From positions 1-19,716 of the forward strand of contig WTXD01000187.1 of assembly GCA_022496205.1 (NCBI GenBank): a DNA stretch of 19,716 nt, given 5' to 3'. The notes under the pieces are model-generated. The model was not told where the DNA came from, ran no database searches, and was given only the letters and a program-made list of their open reading frames with translations. The DNA is from Gloeopeniophorella convolvens (lineage: Eukaryota; Basidiomycota; Agaricomycetes; Russulales). Shown piece after piece: positions 18,763-19,716 of the stretch. Position 1 is the stretch's first letter; every line of letters begins with the position of its first letter. The position numbers were made by a program, and so were the translations under genes.

Positions 18763-19716
18763 ATGCTCGACCCACTCTCTTCAACCGATGTTCTGCTGCT
18801 GGTCGCAGCTGTAGGTATTACATCTGTATTGGTCCTGAAGTTCGTCAAGGCCGACAATCGCTCACGGGCCCCACTTCCCCCGGGCCCTAAGGGCCTCCCA
18901 TTCTTTGGCAATGTGCTCGACATGCCTACTTGCCGTGAGTGGGAAACCTTCACAGAGTGGGGTAGAAAGTATGGTGAGCTTTGCATCTTTCTGACGTGTT
19001 CTTCAGTGGGGCTCATGGATATCAGGCCCGATAACATATGTACATCTCTGTGGGGAGCCCTACATCATCCTCAACTCCCTCGAAACCACACTCAAGATGC
19101 TCGATGCCAAGAGCTCTATTTACTCTGATCGGCCTGTGTTCCCTATGCTCGGGCGAGAGATGGGATGGGACCGTGGGCTTGTGCTCAGCCGTTATGGCGA
19201 ACGTTTCCGTTCATTCCGCCGTCTCTTGCATCGCTTCATGGGCACGCGCGCCGCCGTGTCGGACCACTACCAGAACATCGAACGGGAGGCCCACAAGTAC
19301 CTGCAGCGTCTCCTCGATAACCCGGAAGGCCTCATCGAGAATCTTCGAAGGTGCGCGACGCCAGACTTGTCTCAGACGGACGTTAACGGTGTGCGTAGGA
19401 CTGCGAGTGCAATTGTGCTCGACTTGGTCTACGGGTACAAAGTAAAGGGGGAGAATGATGAGCTCGTTCACATTGCCGAGGTTGCTAGTCTTGAATTCTC
19501 ACATGCCGCAAGTCCCGGTGCTTTCCTTGTCGACTCCCTGCCCTTCCGTAAGTCGCTGATTCGTAGCGCGTTGCACGTACCTTGACGCATTTTATAGTTC
19601 GCCATGTACCCGAGTGGTTCCCGGGGGCCGGATGGAAGAAGCTCGGTCGCGAATGGCTTTCCGATACCTATAAGGTCGTCAATTCTCCCTTCGAGTTTGT
19701 GCGGCGACGCAGGGTA
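18763..19716 (+). CDS. Cytochrome P450 monooxygenase (5' part, cut by window end)
   Basis: Exons 18763-18973, 19026-19350, 19399-19547 and 19598-19716 (continuing) give the first 268 residues; introns are 52, 48 and 50 bp. The order is that of a microsomal P450. A membrane anchor lies at about residues 8-28 (LLLVAAVGITSVLVL), then the proline-rich hinge PPGPKGLPFFGN (39-50). After splice 1 comes YG|PITYVHLCGEPYIILNS, then IYSDRP, GWDRGLVLSRYGERFRSFRR (C-helix), LRR|TASAIVLDLVYGY, and FLVDSLPF|LRHVPEWFPGAGW. The C-helix has Phe where W-x-x-x-R is usual. Style resembles the Agaricomycete P450s often named O-methylsterigmatocystin oxidoreductase-like; the true substrate is unknown. The I-helix, ExxR and haem-Cys loop lie beyond the window. 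The frame is open upstream to 18631, but 18763 puts the anchor at the N-terminus. Family members oxidise lipophilic compounds in the endoplasmic reticulum. Confidence 0.92.

Overview
The window looks like nuclear DNA of a mushroom-forming basidiomycete (Agaricomycetes). Genes are split by very short introns (48-63 bp, GT-AG with one GC-AG exception). Three of the families are typical expanded Agaricomycete families: DUF6535 membrane proteins, F-box proteins with a WGP..TR motif, and FunK1-type kinases. I rebuilt the exon structures by hand from donor, acceptor and reading-frame agreement; every join listed below keeps the frame.

Layout. 1-196 (-): 5' end of a gene running off the window, with a hydrophobic N-terminus (possibly an Atg15-like lipase). 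752-2826 (+): intact three-exon DUF6535 gene. 5032-3297 (-): three-exon F-box gene. 5641-7027 (+): decayed DUF6535 paralogue with several frameshifts. 9826-7349 (-): four-exon FunK1 kinase. 11238-10364 (-): five-exon COQ9 (ubiquinone biosynthesis). 11371-12356 (+): five-exon eIF3 subunit j. These last two start 132 bp apart and probably share a bidirectional promoter. 14498-12484 (-): seven-exon PWP1 WD40 ribosome-biogenesis factor, whose first intron appears to be GC-AG. 14636-16986: a large imperfect palindrome with two diverged arms of about 1.0-1.2 kb around a short spacer. 16987-18600: no gene I can support, with several palindromes and repeats. 18763-19716 (+): first four exons of a cytochrome P450 truncated by the window end.

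The window has two kinds of content. The central block COQ9 / eIF3j / PWP1 is compact housekeeping DNA: mitochondrial coenzyme Q synthesis, translation initiation and ribosome assembly. On both sides lies fast-evolving material: a DUF6535 gene plus its dead relative, an F-box gene and a FunK1 kinase on one side, a long inverted repeat and a P450 on the other. No operon-like logic is expected in this organism.

The observations most worth a second look are the 2.35-kb inverted repeat (which could fold into a long hairpin RNA if transcribed), the mosaic DUF6535 pseudogene, the GC-AG intron of PWP1, and the paired tiny first exons (13 and 17 nt) of the divergent eIF3j/COQ9 pair. I found no tRNA, rRNA, CRISPR array or intact transposase.
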